A DNA stretch of 64,000 bases from Lampris incognitus (GCF_029633865.1 NC_079214.1:29857957-29921956); one strand, 5' to 3'. Positions 19,030-32,600 are shown, counted from the stretch's first letter. Notes: generated by a model not told the origin, from the letters alone. Numbers and translations are program-made.

Positions 19030-21620
19030 AAGTATGACGAATTTTAAGTTTGCTGCATTAAATGTATGCTCTATCATTGTAAGGAGATTATGTCATAGCA
19101 CAAAAAGGAAGGCCGATTTCCTCCTTAGTAGGCGTGGTAATGCAGATATAGTTTTCTTAAAAAAAAACTCATTCATGTAGTGACGAAAATTGTTGGAGAT
19201 CCCAGTGGGGGGATACAGTGTATTTTTCTCATGGCTCAAATCATTCTGCTGGAGTCGCGGTGCTACTAAATAGATTTAATGGTGATGTACTGGAGTCTGT
19301 TATTTCGGGGGAAGGACGGTGGATTATTTTGGTCTTAAAAGTGGACAATCTTTTGTTTATTACTTGCAATGTTTATGGACCAAATAGGACAGTTCAAGCA
19401 AAGGATATGTTCTCTAAGCTCTCTTTAAAACTGACAGACCTTAAGGGAAAGTACAAAGATCCTATTTTTATCATTGGAGGGGACTTCAGTGACACTTCAG
19501 ATGATGAAATGGATCGATGGCCTCCCAAATATTCGTTGTCATTGGGTTTTAAGCCTACGTCATTTATAAGTGATCAGCGCTTGCTTTCAGATGCTTGGAG
19601 GTTTATGAACCCCAGTGTCAAAGATTATACATGTACCAACTCTAGCAGGTGCTCTCAGTCAAGAATTGACTTATGGTTATTATCATCACAAGGATTACAG
19701 TTCATTTCAGAGGTTTCTCATTCCTATGCTCTGCTGTCTGATCATGAAATAAGAAGTCTTAGATTAAACGGCTCTAAAGAAAACTCAAACATCAAAGGAT
19801 ATTGGAAGTTAGATAACAATTTATTGGATGATAAAAATTTTAAGGAAAGTGTGAAACTACTTGCAAAAGATATTTTTAATGAAAAAGAAATGAGTCCAAT
19901 TCAAACATGGGAATTCTTTCAATTTAAAGTTAGAGAAGTTGCAATAAATCGTAGCAAAGAAATAAAATAATTAAACACTAGCAAAGAAGATCTCATAATG
20001 AACCAGCTACATTTAACTTCTAGGCACAATTTATCTGAAGAAGAATTAAAAACACTTAAAAGTCTCAGTGAAGAACTTGATAGAATGTATATGAGACTCA
20101 CCAAGGGTGCCTTCATCAGGTCAAGGGCTAAGTGGTTAGAAGAGGGGGGGGAAATTCCAGTTACTTTTTTGGTTTATAAAAAAGAAATAGCAAAGGAAAT
20201 AATATTGCATCTCGATGTAAATGGTATCATTAGCTCTGACCCTAATAATATTGCAGATTATATTACCTCCTTCTATAACAAATTATATACATCTGAATTT
20301 AATCAATCAAAATGTGACACATTTATGGAACATGTTAAAGAATTTACCCCCCTGATTTCTGAAAAATTCAAAGAGAGCTGTGAAGTTGAGCTTTTAAGTT
20401 CAGAAATCACTGAACCTGTACACTCAGTGAAATTAAGGAAATCACCCGGAAATGATGGTCTCTCAGTAGAATTTTATCTTTGTTTTTTGGGATTTAATTA
20501 AGGTCAATTTATTACTCATGTTCAAAGAATGCATCGCTAGAAAGGAGATGACAACAACCATGAAACAAGGTCTGATAACCCTAATTCCTAAAGCAGATAA
20601 AGATAATTTAGTAATTGAAAATTGGAGGCCCATTTCATTTTTAAACACAGACTATAAAATGTCATCACAGGTTCATGCTAAATGTTTAAAAAAATAATCT
20701 AGAAGAGAGAATAAGGGAAAACCAAAATGGTCTTATGGCCAAGCATCATATTAGCTCTAACATCAGATTAGTATTAGACTTAATTGACTATTCGAACTAC
20801 ATAAATTCAAATGCATTATTTGTATTCCTTGATTTTTATAAGACATTTGATTTAATTGAACATTCTTTCATTATACAAGCCTTGCATATTTTTGGTTTTG
20901 GGAGTAACTTTATCAGTAATATTGCCATGTTCTAGAAGGACATAAACAGCTCTGTCATTCTGTATCCCAACGTTTCAGAAAGGTTTCCCATTTCAAGAGG
21001 TGTTCCACAAGGATGTCCTGTTTCTTGTTTTTTTATTTTTGATTGTTGCTGAACTTTTGTCTTTAAATATTTCACATAATCCAGATATACAAGGCTTAAC
21101 TATTTTTGACGAGATAAAAATTACACAGCTAGCTGATGACATGGTAAAATGACAAATACAGAATGCATTACATGTAACTGGTGAATTTTCAGAAGCTTCA
21201 GGTCTTAAGCTAAATATAATCAAAAGCGATTTTTTACTTTTTACATGAGACTGAAGAGAAACTTTTGTTTAATGTCCCTGTTAGAAAAATGTGTAAAATA
21301 CCCTGGTATTCACATTTCAAAGGATATGGCTCTCAGACAGCAGCTAAATTTTCTTCCTAAAATTAAGAAAACCAAGTCAGTTCTTAATATGTGGCTTCAG
21401 AGGCATCTTTCCATTTTTGGAAGAGTGTTATTGACAAAGGCTGAAGGAGTATCAAGATTGGTTTATCCTACCTTGTCACTCTATGTTAATGATGTGCTCT
21501 GTAAAGAAGTTAATAATTTTTTTTATCAAATTTGTATGGAAAAACAGACACCATTACCTTAAAAAAGAAATACTCAGATTGGAGAGAGCTGAGGGAGGAT
21601 TGGAAATCTTAGATTTTGTC
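19030..21620 (+). pseudogene. L1-A ORF2 (APE endonuclease and reverse transcriptase), degenerate
   Basis: The endonuclease region 19218-19970 shows CNVYGPN, IIGGDFS and a terminal LLSDHEIRS block. The frame continues past a TAA at 19968 to 20501. The RT region follows in shifted frames: LIPKADKDN with NWRPIS, a FVFLDFYKTFD block, SRGVPQGCPVS, and the catalytic box as QLADDM, altered from the usual F/YADD. Stops occur throughout. Confidence 0.8.
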
Positions 21621-22150
21621 CATTTAAATTGAACCTTCAAGATCAAATGGCTTAAAAAGTGGAGCTCCCAGAATCATTATGGAATTTTATACCACACAAT
21701 ATATTTAAAAATTTAGGTAGCTTAAAGTTTCTAATGGGATGTAATTACACTGTCTCTAAATTGCCGATAAAACTCTAAAAGTTCTATCAGCAGGCTTTAT
21801 TGCCTTGGAAATTATGTTATGTTCACAACTTTTCACCACATAAGAATATAATTTGGAACAATGGTAATATCACTGTTATCAAGAAATGTATATGTAAAGG
21901 GAGCTGGATTGAAAGGGGTATAATCCTTGTTACAGATTTGTTTGATGATAAAGGCAATCTTTATATTTCATTTTCATTTACCTTTATTTAACCAGGTTAG
22001 TCCCATTGAGATTAAAATCTCTTTTACAAGAGAGACCTGGCCAAGAATGGCAGCAGTACACCAGTTTCAGCACACACTCACATGAAGACAACAGAATAGC
22101 TCAAAGTGCAAAATCACATAAAACTGAAGGGAAAAGATACAAACCTGTTA

Positions 22151-24700
22151 TCAACTGACACATTTACAGTATCCAATAGACTCAGTTTCCATAGACTTAA
22201 CCATACCTTTGAATTCGGATAGAATAACCAAGTCCTGGAGTTTAAGCCTATTCTGCAGGCTATTCCAGGCAGATGGTGCAGAAAACATAAAGGCCTTCTT
22301 GCCCAGCTCAGGCTGAACTTTAGGGACAGTCATTTGCAAGGTGTCCTGAGACCGTAACCCATAAGTGCCATGTTTTATGGACAGAAAGATAGATAAATAA
22401 CAGGGGAGGGTACCCAGAATGGCCTTATAGATAAAAACATACCAGTGACTAAGTCGCCGTGTTGATAGAGCAGGCCAATTGACTTTGGAGTAAAGGACAC
22501 AGTGATGAGTGAGAGCTCTACAGTTTGTAACAAACCATAATGCTCCATGATACACAGTGTCTAACATATGGAGACAATGGGCTGATGCGCGTTCATGTAC
22601 AGTAAGTCACCATAGTCAAGAACAGGTAAGAATGTTGCTTCAACTAGTCTTCACCTGACATTGAGAGAAAAACAAGACTTGTTCCTAAAATGAAAACCTA
22701 ACTTCAGTTTCAACTTTTTCACCAGACTCTTTATATGGGGCTCAAAAGAGAGGTGGTCATCAATTAAAAATCCTAAGTATTTGTAGGTGGAGACTGCCTC
22801 AATTTGTTTACCTTGAGTAGTAACAATGCTCTGATTTAACTCAAACTTCCTAGTGTTTGAAAACACCATAAGCTTGTTTTTTTCAGCATTCAATACAACC
22901 TTCAGTTGATAAAGCTGAGCTTGCACTCTGTTAAAAGCATTTTGCAGATACTCAAAAGCTTTGCTGAGAGTAGCCACATTACAATAAATAACCGTATCAT
23001 CTGCATAAAAATGGAAAGATGAGTTTTGAATTTTCTCCCAAGAAGTTTATGTACACAGTAAATAAAAGTGGACCCGGGACAGAACCCTGAAGGACCCCCT
23101 TACAGACTGGACTTCAGAAGTGAGCCCCTCAAACTGGGTAGCCAGGGTCCTATCCGTAAGGTAATTGATAAACCAACCTACATCCTGTAGAGAGAAGCCA
23201 GTATTAACAAGTTGCTGTATCAGAATATTGTGATCCACGGTATCAAAGGCTTTTGTTGCTTTTTATCCAACGCGCTGCTGATGTCATTTACAACGTTCAT
23301 GGCAGCGGTAACAGTGCTATGCTTCTTCCTGAACCCTGACTGATGATTGGATAGTACTGATTGCATGTATAAATCCTCTTTCACCTGTTCACTAACTAGG
23401 GATTCCAATACTTGGGCTACTACAGAAAGTTTTGAAATTGGTCTGTAATTATTTAGCATGGTTGGATCCCCTCCTTTTAAAAGGGGTAAAACATAGGCAG
23501 CCTTCCAAACCTTAGGGATTACATCTGTAACCAAGATGAGATTAAAAAGATGAATCAAACATTCAGCGATAATATCTGCTGCTAATTAAAAAAAAAGGAT
23601 CCAAATGATCCGGACCAGCCAGTTTTCTAGGGTTCGGTTGTTTTAAGGCTTTGTGGACCTCAGCCACAGTAAAAGGAGCAAAAGTCAAAGTGTGGTCAAC
23701 AACCACAGTATTGTCATCAATGACAGATTTCTTAGTGAAAAGGGTGTGAATATTAAACAAGAAACCGGATGAAATAAAATGCTAATTAAAACAATTCAAC
23801 ATTTCAAACTTATCAGAGACAGCCACATCATTTTTGATTATACATGAAGGAAGGTCAGTTGAATTATCACAAGCAGCAGATAAGGATTTAACCTCTTTCC
23901 AAAACTTCCTCGGATCATTCAAGTTTTCAGTAGTGACAGATAGATAAAAATCAGCTTTGGCTTTTCTAAAGAGAGAATTTAATTTGTTTCTCAGCTGTCT
24001 AAAAACACGCCAGTCAGCCTCAGTACCTGCCTTTCTTGCTTTTGCCCAGGCCACATTTTGTTCATGACGCAGGCTTTTTTTTAATACATTTATTTCTAGT
24101 TTTTCCCCTTATCCCACCCGATTAACCCAATGGCATATGGCCAGAACTCTTGTCGAATAACTCCCCTGACTCACGTTTCCACAGGAAGGAGATAGTCGTT
24201 ACACCAGCTTCCTTCAAACTCGTGTCGGCTGCTCTTGCTATTTTACACGCTGAAGCCTGGCATGGATTGCATCACCTTCAGGCCGCGAAGGAGGCATAGG
24301 GAGAATGCTTTCGTTTGCTTGGCTGCAGGCGCCCGGGTGGGTCCGAGGGGTCGCTGGAGAACGACGAGTCCCCGAACACTACACCGACCTACACCCATTA
24401 TCCCTCAGGTAAGGGTCGCCTAATGAATGCGTTACCCCGTGGACACTCTGGCTGTGACCGGTTACAGCGAGTCTGGGATATGAACCTCCCAGCCACATGA
24501 CGAGCCGATTGCAAGAACGGCGGTTTATTCCGCTCGGCCATCAGAGCGGCCATGAAGCAGGCTTTAGAGCTCAGTGGTGAACCAGGGATTATCCCGCTCC
24601 TTAATTCTAAATTTACGAATGGGGGCGTGTTTGTTTAAAATATCCAGAAAACTATCATGGAAAAATGTCCAGGCCATTTCAACATCATCAATAAGGGTAA
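22151..24700 (-). pseudogene. L2-type reverse transcriptase, broken
   Basis: From right to left: a linker (NKHAPIRKF, AWAKARKAGTEADW, KFWKEVKSL), then AGPDHLDP, and an RT core with PKVWKAAYVLPLLKGGD, NNYRPISKLS and HQSGFRKKHST. An RT end follows with VVLNAEKNKLMVFSNT and YLGFLIDD, then a C-terminal block with YGLRSQDT. Order and motifs match CR1/L2-clade LINEs. At least four stops or shifts split it. Confidence 0.8.
24077..24550 (-). mobile_element. tRNA-derived SINE inside L2
   Basis: On the minus strand it starts with a tRNA-Ser/Leu-like head. The A box TGGCCGAGCGG is at 24540-24530 and the B box GGTTCATATCC at 24486-24476. It ends in a poly(A) run at 24082-24075. It is flanked by a near-identical 14-bp target duplication, CATGACGCAGGCTT at 24063 and CATGAAGCAGGCTT at 24551. 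L2 coding sequence continues on both sides. Confidence 0.85.
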
Positions 24701-24846
24701 TTCAATTGGGGACTTCCGGTTATGGCAAGGCACTAGGAGGTTGCAACTTTTAAGTTCTGCTGCTAGCGTGCAATCAGTCCTACAACACTAATCAGAATCT
24801 TATTTAAAATCAAGCAACACGTTTATAACAGTACCGGGAATCGAAA

Positions 24847-25708
24847 ATGTCACGAAAAAGTGGCAAAAAGGGCCAAAAGAAACCACGATACGAGGACGAA
24901 CATTTGGAGGGTGAAAAACGAGCATGGCTGACATGGAGGACGACCTCGATGATGGAGATGGTGAAATATTTGACCCAGACAAGCATAGCAATCAAGATAT
25001 CATGAAGGCCATACTGTCCTTGAAAAGTGGACTTTATAAAAGAATTGATGTAGTGCAAGCAACAATTACGGATGTAAGTACGCAGGTACAAGAATGCACA
25101 TGGCGTATAGCACACGGAGAACAACGGATTTCTGATGCGGAAGACAACGTGAATGGACTACTATCCAAAGTTAGCACATTGGAAAGCACCGTTAAAAATC
25201 TTGCCAAGAAAGTGGACGACTTGGAATGCAGAAGTCGGCCAACAACGTGAGAATGGTGGGGTTACCAGAGAACGTAGAGGGCCAGGACGCAGCTGCATTT
25301 TTGGAAAAGTGGCTACCGGAGGTTCTGGGCTTGGAACCACCAGAGGCCTTGGCAATCGAGCGGGCTCATACAATCGGTGGTCCACCAAACAACGACTCGC
25401 GCACGACACGTCCAAGGACATTTATTATGAAGTTCTTGAACTTTAAGGACAAGGAGAGAGTTTTGAAAGCCGCCAGAACCAAAGGAAAGGTCCTTTATAA
25501 TAACGAGCAAATTCGTTTTCATCCGGACCTTTCCGCCGGTGTGCACAAGATGCAACGCAACTACGATGAAGTGTGAAAGAAGCTGCGAGACAAGGGGATT
25601 TACAAGCACATAATCATCTTTCCAGCCCAGCTCCTGGTGACACACGATGAGAGGTCTCACTACTTCCAAACTCCGGCAGAAGTGGACACGTTTATCCAGT
25701 CTCTTTGA
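24847..25708 (+). pseudogene. L1-B ORF1
   Basis: Begins MSRKSGKKGQ, shifts frame near 24915 into MADMEDDLDD, and shows a coiled coil (VQATITDVSTQ to KKVDDLECRSR). It shifts again near 25230 into an RRM/CTD (NNVRMVGLPENVEG, IERAHTIGG, RPRTFIMKFLNFKDKE). An internal TGA at 25574 precedes KKLRDKGIYK, and the frame ends at the TGA at 25706-25708. This is the transposase-22 type ORF1p fold of L1 elements. The following 25709-26154 is spacer. Confidence 0.82.
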
Positions 25709-25959
25709 ATGACCGAAGCGGACCTGACGTGGGAATGTTCCATCAGGAAAGTGTAACGACAATAGCCCTACTAACGTTAGTTAAACTAGGCCTAGGCTAC
25801 TCTATTTTATAGCCTATAGTTTCCACAAAAGGAGACATGATTATTCTTTTTTTTTTATCTTTCTTTGAAACAGGGCTGAGTTTCATTTCCTTTTTCATTA
25901 CCATGGCCAACATAAATGTTCAACTTTACTGCTGTGGACAGTGGGCCTAAACTGGATAG

Positions 25960-26090
25960 CCTACTGACGTTTATGCATCCAAGCACTGGACAGTTGAAAT
26001 GTCATTAGGCTAGTTTATATGGGCGCATTCAGGCACTGGACAGAGTTGAAATGACATTTGCTTAGGCTACTTGGGACGTAGGCTACAACC
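25960..26090 (+). repeat. Partial tandem duplication in the L1-B spacer
   Basis: Two imperfect copies, about 60 bp each, share CACTGGACAG, GTTGAAATG and TTAGGCTA. Confidence 0.6.
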
Positions 26091-26349
26091 CATCACAGAT
26101 TTTATGTGGTCAACGGCTGCAGGCTATTTTTGATGTTATCGATATTATCTTCAGTGTGGTGTTCCCAACACAGAATATTAACCAGTGTGGTTTTATTAGT
26201 TTTGAATATACACAGATCAGTGTGATTGGTACTGAATAAGGTGGAGGTCAGCTATTGGTTGCTCCTGAATAGTATATAAGGCAGAATCGCCACCAGGGCG
26301 TTCTCTTGGTACTCCGCTCTACTCTGGATAGCTAGGTTGTTACAGTATA

Positions 26350-29300
26350 CTACTGCTACTTTCGGCTGCTCCCGTTAGGGGTCGCCACAGCGGATCATCC
26401 GTTTCCATTTCTTCCCGTCTCCTGCGTCTTCCTCTGTCACACCAGCCACCTGCATGTCTTCCCTCACCACATCCATAAACCTCCTCTTTGGCCTTCCTCT
26501 TCTCCTCTTCCCTGGCAGCTCCATATTCAGCATCCTTCTCCCAATATACTCAGCATCTCCCCTCCACACATGTCCAAGCCATCTCAATCTTGCCTCTCTT
26601 GCTTTGTCTCCAAACCGTCCAACCTGAGCGGTCCCTCTAATATACTCGTTCCTAATCCTGTCCTTCTTCGTTACTCCCAGTGAAAATCTTAGCATCTTCA
26701 ACTCTGCCACCTCCAGCTCCGCCTCCTGTCTTTTCGTCAGTGCCACTGTCTCCAAACCATATAACATAGCTGGTCTCACAACCATCTTGTAAACTTTCCC
26801 TTTAACTCTTGCTGATACCGTTCTGTCGCAAATCACTCCTGACACACTTCTCCACCCACTCCAACCTGCCTGCACTCTCTTTTTCACCTCTCTACTGCAC
26901 TCCCCGTTACTTTGGACAGTTGACCCCAAGTATTTAAACTCAAATGCCTTTGTCACCTCCACTCCTTGCATCCTGACCATTCCACTGTCCTCTCTCTCAT
27001 TCACGCATAGGTATCCCGTCTTGCTCCTACTGACTTTCATTCCTCTTCTCTCCAGTGCATACCTCCACCTCTCCAGGCTCTCCTCAACCTGCACCCTACT
27101 CTCGCTACAGATCACAATGTCATCCGCGAACATCATCGTCCATGGAGACTCCTGCCTGATCTTGCCCGTCAACCTGTCCATCACCATTGCAAACAAGAAA
27201 GGGCTAAGAGCCGATCCTTGATGTAATCCCACCTCCACCTTGAACCCATCTGTCATTCCAACCGCACACCTCACCATTGTCACACTTCCCTCATACGTAT
27301 CCTGCACCACTCCTACATACTTCTCTGCAACTCCTGACTTCCTCATACAATACCACATCTCCTCTCTCGGCACCCTGTCATAAGCTTTCTCTAAGTCTAC
27401 AAAGACACAATGCAACTCTTTCTGGACTTCTCTATACTTCTCAATCAACATTCTCAAAGCAAACATCGCATCTGTGGTGCTCTTTCGTGGCATGAAACCA
27501 TACTGCTGCTCACTGATCGTCACCTCTCCTCTTAACCTAGCTTCTATTACTCTTTCCCAAATCTTCCTGCTGTGGCTGATCAACTTTATACCTCTGTAGT
27601 TGTTACAGTTCTGCACATCGCCCTTGTTCTTGAAAATCGGTACCAGTATGCTTGTTCTCCACTCCTCAGGCATCCTCTCACTTTCCAGGATTGTGTTAAA
27701 CAATCTAGTTAAAAACTCCACTGCCATCTCTCCTAAACATCTCCATGCCTCCACAGGTATGTCATCAGGACCAACTGTCTTTCCACTCTTCATCCTCTTC
27801 ATAGCTGCCGTCACTTCCTCCTTGCTAATCCGCTGAACTTCCTGATTCACTATCCCTACATCATCCAACCTTCTCTCTCTCTCTCATTTTCTTCATTCAT
27901 CAGCCCCTCAAAGTATTCCTTCCACCTTCTTAGCACACTCTCCTCGCTTGTCAGCACATTTCCATCTCTATCCTTGATCGCCCTAACTTGCCGCACATCC
28001 TTTGCAGCTTGGTCCCTCTGTCTAGCCAATCGGTACAAGTCCTTTTCTCCTTCCTTAGTGTCTAACCTGTCATACAACTCACCATACGCCTTTTCCTTTG
28101 CCTTTGCCACCTCTCTCTTTGCTTTACGCTGCATCTCCTTGTACTCCTGTCTACTTTCTTCATCTCTCTGACTATCCCACTTCTTCTTTGCCAACCTTTT
28201 CCTCTTTATACTTTGCTGTACTTCCTCATTCCACCACCAAGTCTCCTTGTCTTCCTTCCTCTGTCCTGATGACACACCAAGTACCTTACTAGCTGTCTCC
28301 CTCACTATTTCTGCAGTGGTTTTCCAGCCATCTGGCAACTCTTCACTACCACCCAGTGCCTGTCTTAACTCCTGCCTGAACTCCACACAACAGTCTTCCT
28401 TCTTCAACTTCCACCATTTGATCTTCGGCTGTGTCTTCACTTGCTTCCTCTTCTTGATCTCCAAAGTCATCCTACAGACCACCATCCGATGCTGCCTAGC
28501 TACGTTCTCCCCTGTCACCACCTTGCAGTCTCCAATCCCTTTTAGATGGCGCCTTCTACATAAGATATAGTCCACCTGTGTGCACTTTCCTCCACTCTTG
28601 TACGTCACCCTGTGTTCCTCCCTCTTCTTGAAATATGTATTCACCACAGCCATTTCCATCCTTTTCGCAAAATCGACCACCATCTGTCCTTCCACATTTC
28701 TCTTCCTGACTCCATACCTTCCCATCACCTCCTCATCACCTCTGTTCCCTTCACCAACATGTCCATTGAAGTCCGCTCCAATCACCACTCTCTCCTCCTT
28801 GGGTACCCTCTCCACCATGTCGTCCAACTCACTCCAAAATTCTTCTTTTTCATCCATCTCACCCCCAACTTGCGGGGCATATGCGCTGATAACATTCAGC
28901 AATAAACCTTCAATTTCCAGCTTCATACTCATCACTCTGTCTGACACTCTCTTCACCTCCAGCACGCTCTTGACATACTCTTCCTTCAGAATTACCCCTA
29001 CCCCATTACTCCTCCCATTCACGCCATGGTAGAAGAGTTTGAACCCACCTCCGATACTCCTGGCCTTACTCCCCTTCCACCTGGTCTCTTGCACACACAG
29101 TATGCCTACCTTTCTTCTTTCCATCATGTCAGCCAGCTCTCTCCCTTTACCAGTCATAGTGCCAACATTCAAAGTTCCAACTCTCACCTCCACATGCCTA
29201 TCCTTCCTCCTCCATAGCTGCCTCTGGACATGCTTTCCCCCTCTCCTTCTCCTTCGCCCAACAGTAGCATAGTTTCCACCGACACCCTGCTGGTTAACAG

Positions 29301-29480
29301 TACCGGTGGCGGTCGTTGGTAACCCGGGCCTCGACCGATCCGGTATGTAAGTCTTATTTATGATCCGCATATTTGATTTGGCAAAGATTTTACGCCGGAT
29401 GCCCTTCCTGACGCAACCCTCCCCATTTGTCCGGGCTTGGGACCAGCACTAAGGATGCACTGGCTTGTGCATCCTCAGTG
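26350..29480 (-). mobile_element. RTE-type LINE, nearly complete
   Basis: A 3.1-kb insertion flanked by a perfect 19-bp duplication (GCTAGGTTGTTACAGTATA at 26331-26349 and 29481-29499). The minus-strand 3' end carries the tail GCGACCCCTAACGGGAGCAG common to RTE-like LINEs in animals. The coding region fills nearly all of it. It inserted into the Gypsy-3 LTR, so it is younger than Gypsy-3. Confidence 0.93.
26375..29370 (-). pseudogene. RTE ORF2 (APE endonuclease and RT), one frameshift
   Basis: Two abutting frames, 504 codons (29370-27856) and 497 codons (27868-26375). The first holds an AP-type endonuclease: RVGTLNVGTM, CVQETRWKG, VIGADFNGHVG, and a C-terminal RQHRMVV block. The second holds RT: GPDDIPVEAW, NYRGIKL, FVDLEKAYDRV, GLHQGSALSP and the catalytic FADDI. 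It ends with RLRWLGHVWR and a basic tail. The break lies in a GA/TC dinucleotide run near 27873-27886, so replication slippage or an assembly error would explain it. The rest is intact. Confidence 0.92.
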
Positions 29481-29601
29481 GCTAGGTTGTTACAGTATAA
29501 TAATAAATATACTACGTTACTGTCATAAGTCTGCCGTGTGCACTTTCCAGTTACCTGCTTAAATAGCTTAGAACATTATTAGTGTTTCATACACGACAGT
29601 T

Positions 29602-29619
29602 TGGCGACGAGGATGGGAT
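29602..29619 (+). promoter_or_regulatory. Gypsy-3 primer-binding site, tRNA-Ser type
   Basis: TGGCGACGAGGATGGGAT, three bases after the LTR, matches the complement of the tRNA-Ser(GCT) acceptor end as I know it. Confidence 0.75.
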
Positions 29620-29646
29620 GTTTAAGTTGGAAGTCACAGAGTTCGC

Positions 29647-32600
29647 ATGTCAAGCAGCTCCAGCGAGGCAGAAGTCAACGACGAACAACCAGAGAGACGT
29701 TCGGTGAGTGAAAGGACCGTCGAACAGAAGATGACATTCGGTAAGCCAGAAGATTTCCACTTCGAGGAAAGTGAGGAAAGTTTTGATAGTTATCGCCAGT
29801 GGTTAAAGCAGTACTTTGCAGCAAATGGATTGGACACTCGAGATGAGAAAACCAAAGCGGTATTTCTTACGGTGGTAGGAAAAAGGGCGCATAGCTTGCT
29901 GATAGATTTGTGCGCGCCAGATAAGCCATCGGGTAAAACATATGAAGTACTGATGGGAATGCTAGAAAAGCACTACATCCCGAAAACCAACTTTATAGCC
30001 GAGAGATGCAAGTTTCATGGAAGAAACAAAAAGAAAAATGAAACAATAAGTGAGTACATTGCAAGTTTGAGAAAGTTAGCAGCCACATGTAAATTTGGAA
30101 CATTTTTAGATGAAGCACTGCATGATAGGTTTGTCTGTGGAGTTAAGAGCAGTGAGCTAAGAGACCGGTTACTCAATGCTGCTCACGCAAAAGACTTAAC
30201 GTTACAGCTCGCAGTTGAAATGGCGCTTTCTTTTGAGGTAACAAAAGGCAACAGTGCGCAAAAGTTTGCACAGAAAGGATATAAAGCTAATGTGGTGGAA
30301 AAGAAGGCTACAGTAAAGTCTACAGCTAACGGAAAGCCCTGCTATCGCTGCAATGGAAAAGGCCACAGACCGGATGAATGCAGGTTCAAGGACGCAGAGT
30401 GTCACCAGTGCAAGAAAAAGGGACACATCGCAAAAGCATGCCGTTCACCTAAAGAAGGAAGCTATGGCAAGGCATCGAAAGGGACCATGCATTTGGAATG
30501 TTGCCGCGCTCTCAAGCACGAGACATGTACAAATTCCAGCGCTATCAAGCAGCAGGGAAGACTTGTTTGCAACGCTCCCCAGCACATGGACCAGAGCAAC
30601 GCTCACAGTCTTCGGGCAGATGGAGATCCTATCCAGCCTCAGCTCTGCAGTGCCAGAGACGACTGCTGTGTGCCGACAAGGTGCATGGTGGATGCTGTAC
30701 AGAACATTGACACTGGTCAGACATTGGACAGTGGAAGGGCCGAACTTTTTGCAATGGACACGGGTAAAGGTGACATTGTGAAACCCTACTATGTGTATGT
30801 CAGTGTAAATGGTACAAGGGTGAAAATGGAGGTAGACACTGGCGCAGCCGTGTCGGTGATATCTGAAACTCTACTTAAACGCAGGTTTAAAGATGTGAAA
30901 CTTAGTCCTGCAAATTGTGTGCTGAAAACCTACAGTGAGGAATCATTGCCATTGATAGGAAAATTCACAGCAAAGGTGAAATGCAAGGAACGCTCAGAAA
31001 AGCTAGAACTACTAGTCGTGAAAGGAAGAGGTCCTGCATTAATGGGCAGAGACTGGATAAGTCAATTAAAGCTAGACTGGTCAAGAGTCAACAGAGTGGC
31101 TCCTGATGCAGTGGATGATGTGTGTGCCAGACATGCATCAGTGTTCAAACCTGAGCTAGGCAAGTTAAAAGGTATTGAAGCCAGACTACATGTAGTTCCA
31201 GATGCTGTGCCCAAGTTCTGTAAGCCTAGAAATGTGCCTTATGCATTAAGAGAAGCCGTAGAGAGAGAACTGGCAAAATTGGAAGCTGAAGGTGTCATCT
31301 CACCCATTAATTACAGTGAGTGGGCAGCTCCAATAGTTTGTGTGCCTAAAAAGGATGATAGTGTGAGAATATGTGGAGATTACAAGGTCACCATCAATCC
31401 ATGGTTGAATGTGGAACAGTATCCACTACCCAAAACCCAAGATTTATTTGCTAAACTAGCAGGAGGTCAGCAGTTTACCAAATTAGACTTGTTGCAGGCT
31501 TATCAGCAAGTTCTGTTAGAGGACAATTCAAGACATTACCTAACTATCAACACAAACAGAGGGTTGTATCACTACAATAGGTTACCCTATGGTGTTGCTA
31601 GCGCCCCTGCTAATTTTCAAAAGATTATGGATCAGGTTCTTCAGGGCATGGAAGGGGTCATCTGTTATTTAGATGATATCTTAATTACTGGAAAAGATAC
31701 AGAAAGGCACCTGACTAACTTGGAAGAGGTGCTTAGCAGACTTGAAACTTACAATCTCAGGGTTAAAAGAGAGAAGTGTGCATTCATGCAGAACAGCGTT
31801 TCATACTTAGGGCATGTCATTGATGCCATCGGCATACATCCAATGAAGGAAAAGACAGATGCTATTCAGAGGGCTCCAGTTCCGAAAAATATAACTGAAC
31901 TCAGGTCATTCTTAGCTCTGTTAAACTACTATGGGAAATTTATCCCTAATCTATCTACTCTGATTCAGCCAATAACAGCATTGCTGCATAAAGATGCAAC
32001 CTGGGAATGGTCAGAGAAATGTCAAAGTGCATTTGATAGTGCAAAGACGTCTCTTCAGTCGGATAAATTGTTAGTACATTTTGATGCAGAGTTACATATC
32101 ATACTAGCATGTGATGCTTCTCCTTATGGAGTTGGTGCTGTAATCAGCCACAAAATGAAAGATGGAAGTGAAAGACCTATTGCATTTGCATCCAGAATGT
32201 TAACTAAAACAGAACAGAATTACTCTCAACTGGAAAAAGAGGCACTGGGTCTTGTTTTTGGAGTTATGAAATTCCATGAGTATCTTTATGGAAGGAAATT
32301 CTTGTTATTGTCAGACCACAAGCCACTGTTGAAAATTCTGGGGCCTAAAACAGGTGTGCATACACTGGCCGCTGCTAGATTACAAAGGTGGGCTCTAATT
32401 TTGGCAGCGTATACATACGAAATCCAGTACAAGAAGTCAGAGCAGCATAGCAATGCTGATGCTTTATCAAGATTACCTGTGAAGCCTGATGTAGATATGG
32501 TGTCAAACCCAATTTACAGAGTGTCTTACCTGGAAGACTTACCTCTTACTGCTAGAGAAATAGCCAAAGAAACAGACAGAGATCCTGTGTTAAGAGTGGT

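Larger units (their letters stand above)
17790..21964 (+). mobile_element. L1-A: decayed L1-type LINE, cut by L2
   Basis: A two-ORF LINE with an L1-like ORF1 (18035-18906) and ORF2 (endonuclease plus RT, about 19030-21620). It is damaged by many frameshifts and stops, so old. Its 5' start is approximate. The right end stops abruptly at the poly-A-side end of the antisense L2 at about 21965; I do not see it resume. Confidence 0.8.
21965..24718 (-). mobile_element. L2/CR1-group LINE (antisense), 5'-truncated
   Basis: The minus-strand 3' end, at about 21965-22070, has the characteristic tail with GAGATTTTAATCTCAATGGG and TTAAATAAAGG. Coding runs leftward from about 24700 to 22150 with several frame breaks. 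A tRNA-derived SINE sits at 24077-24550. Its 5' end abuts L1-B. Confidence 0.8.
26155..29598 (+). repeat. Gypsy-3 5' LTR, split by RTE
   Basis: TGTGGTGTTCCC at the start and ACACGACA at the end; a TATATAAGG box is visible at about 26273-26281. The RTE occupies 26350-29480. Confidence 0.92.

Noticed and set aside
24476..24550. tRNA gene
   Set aside because: A and B boxes are present but the rest does not fold as a tRNA by eye, and it heads a SINE with poly(A) and target duplication.
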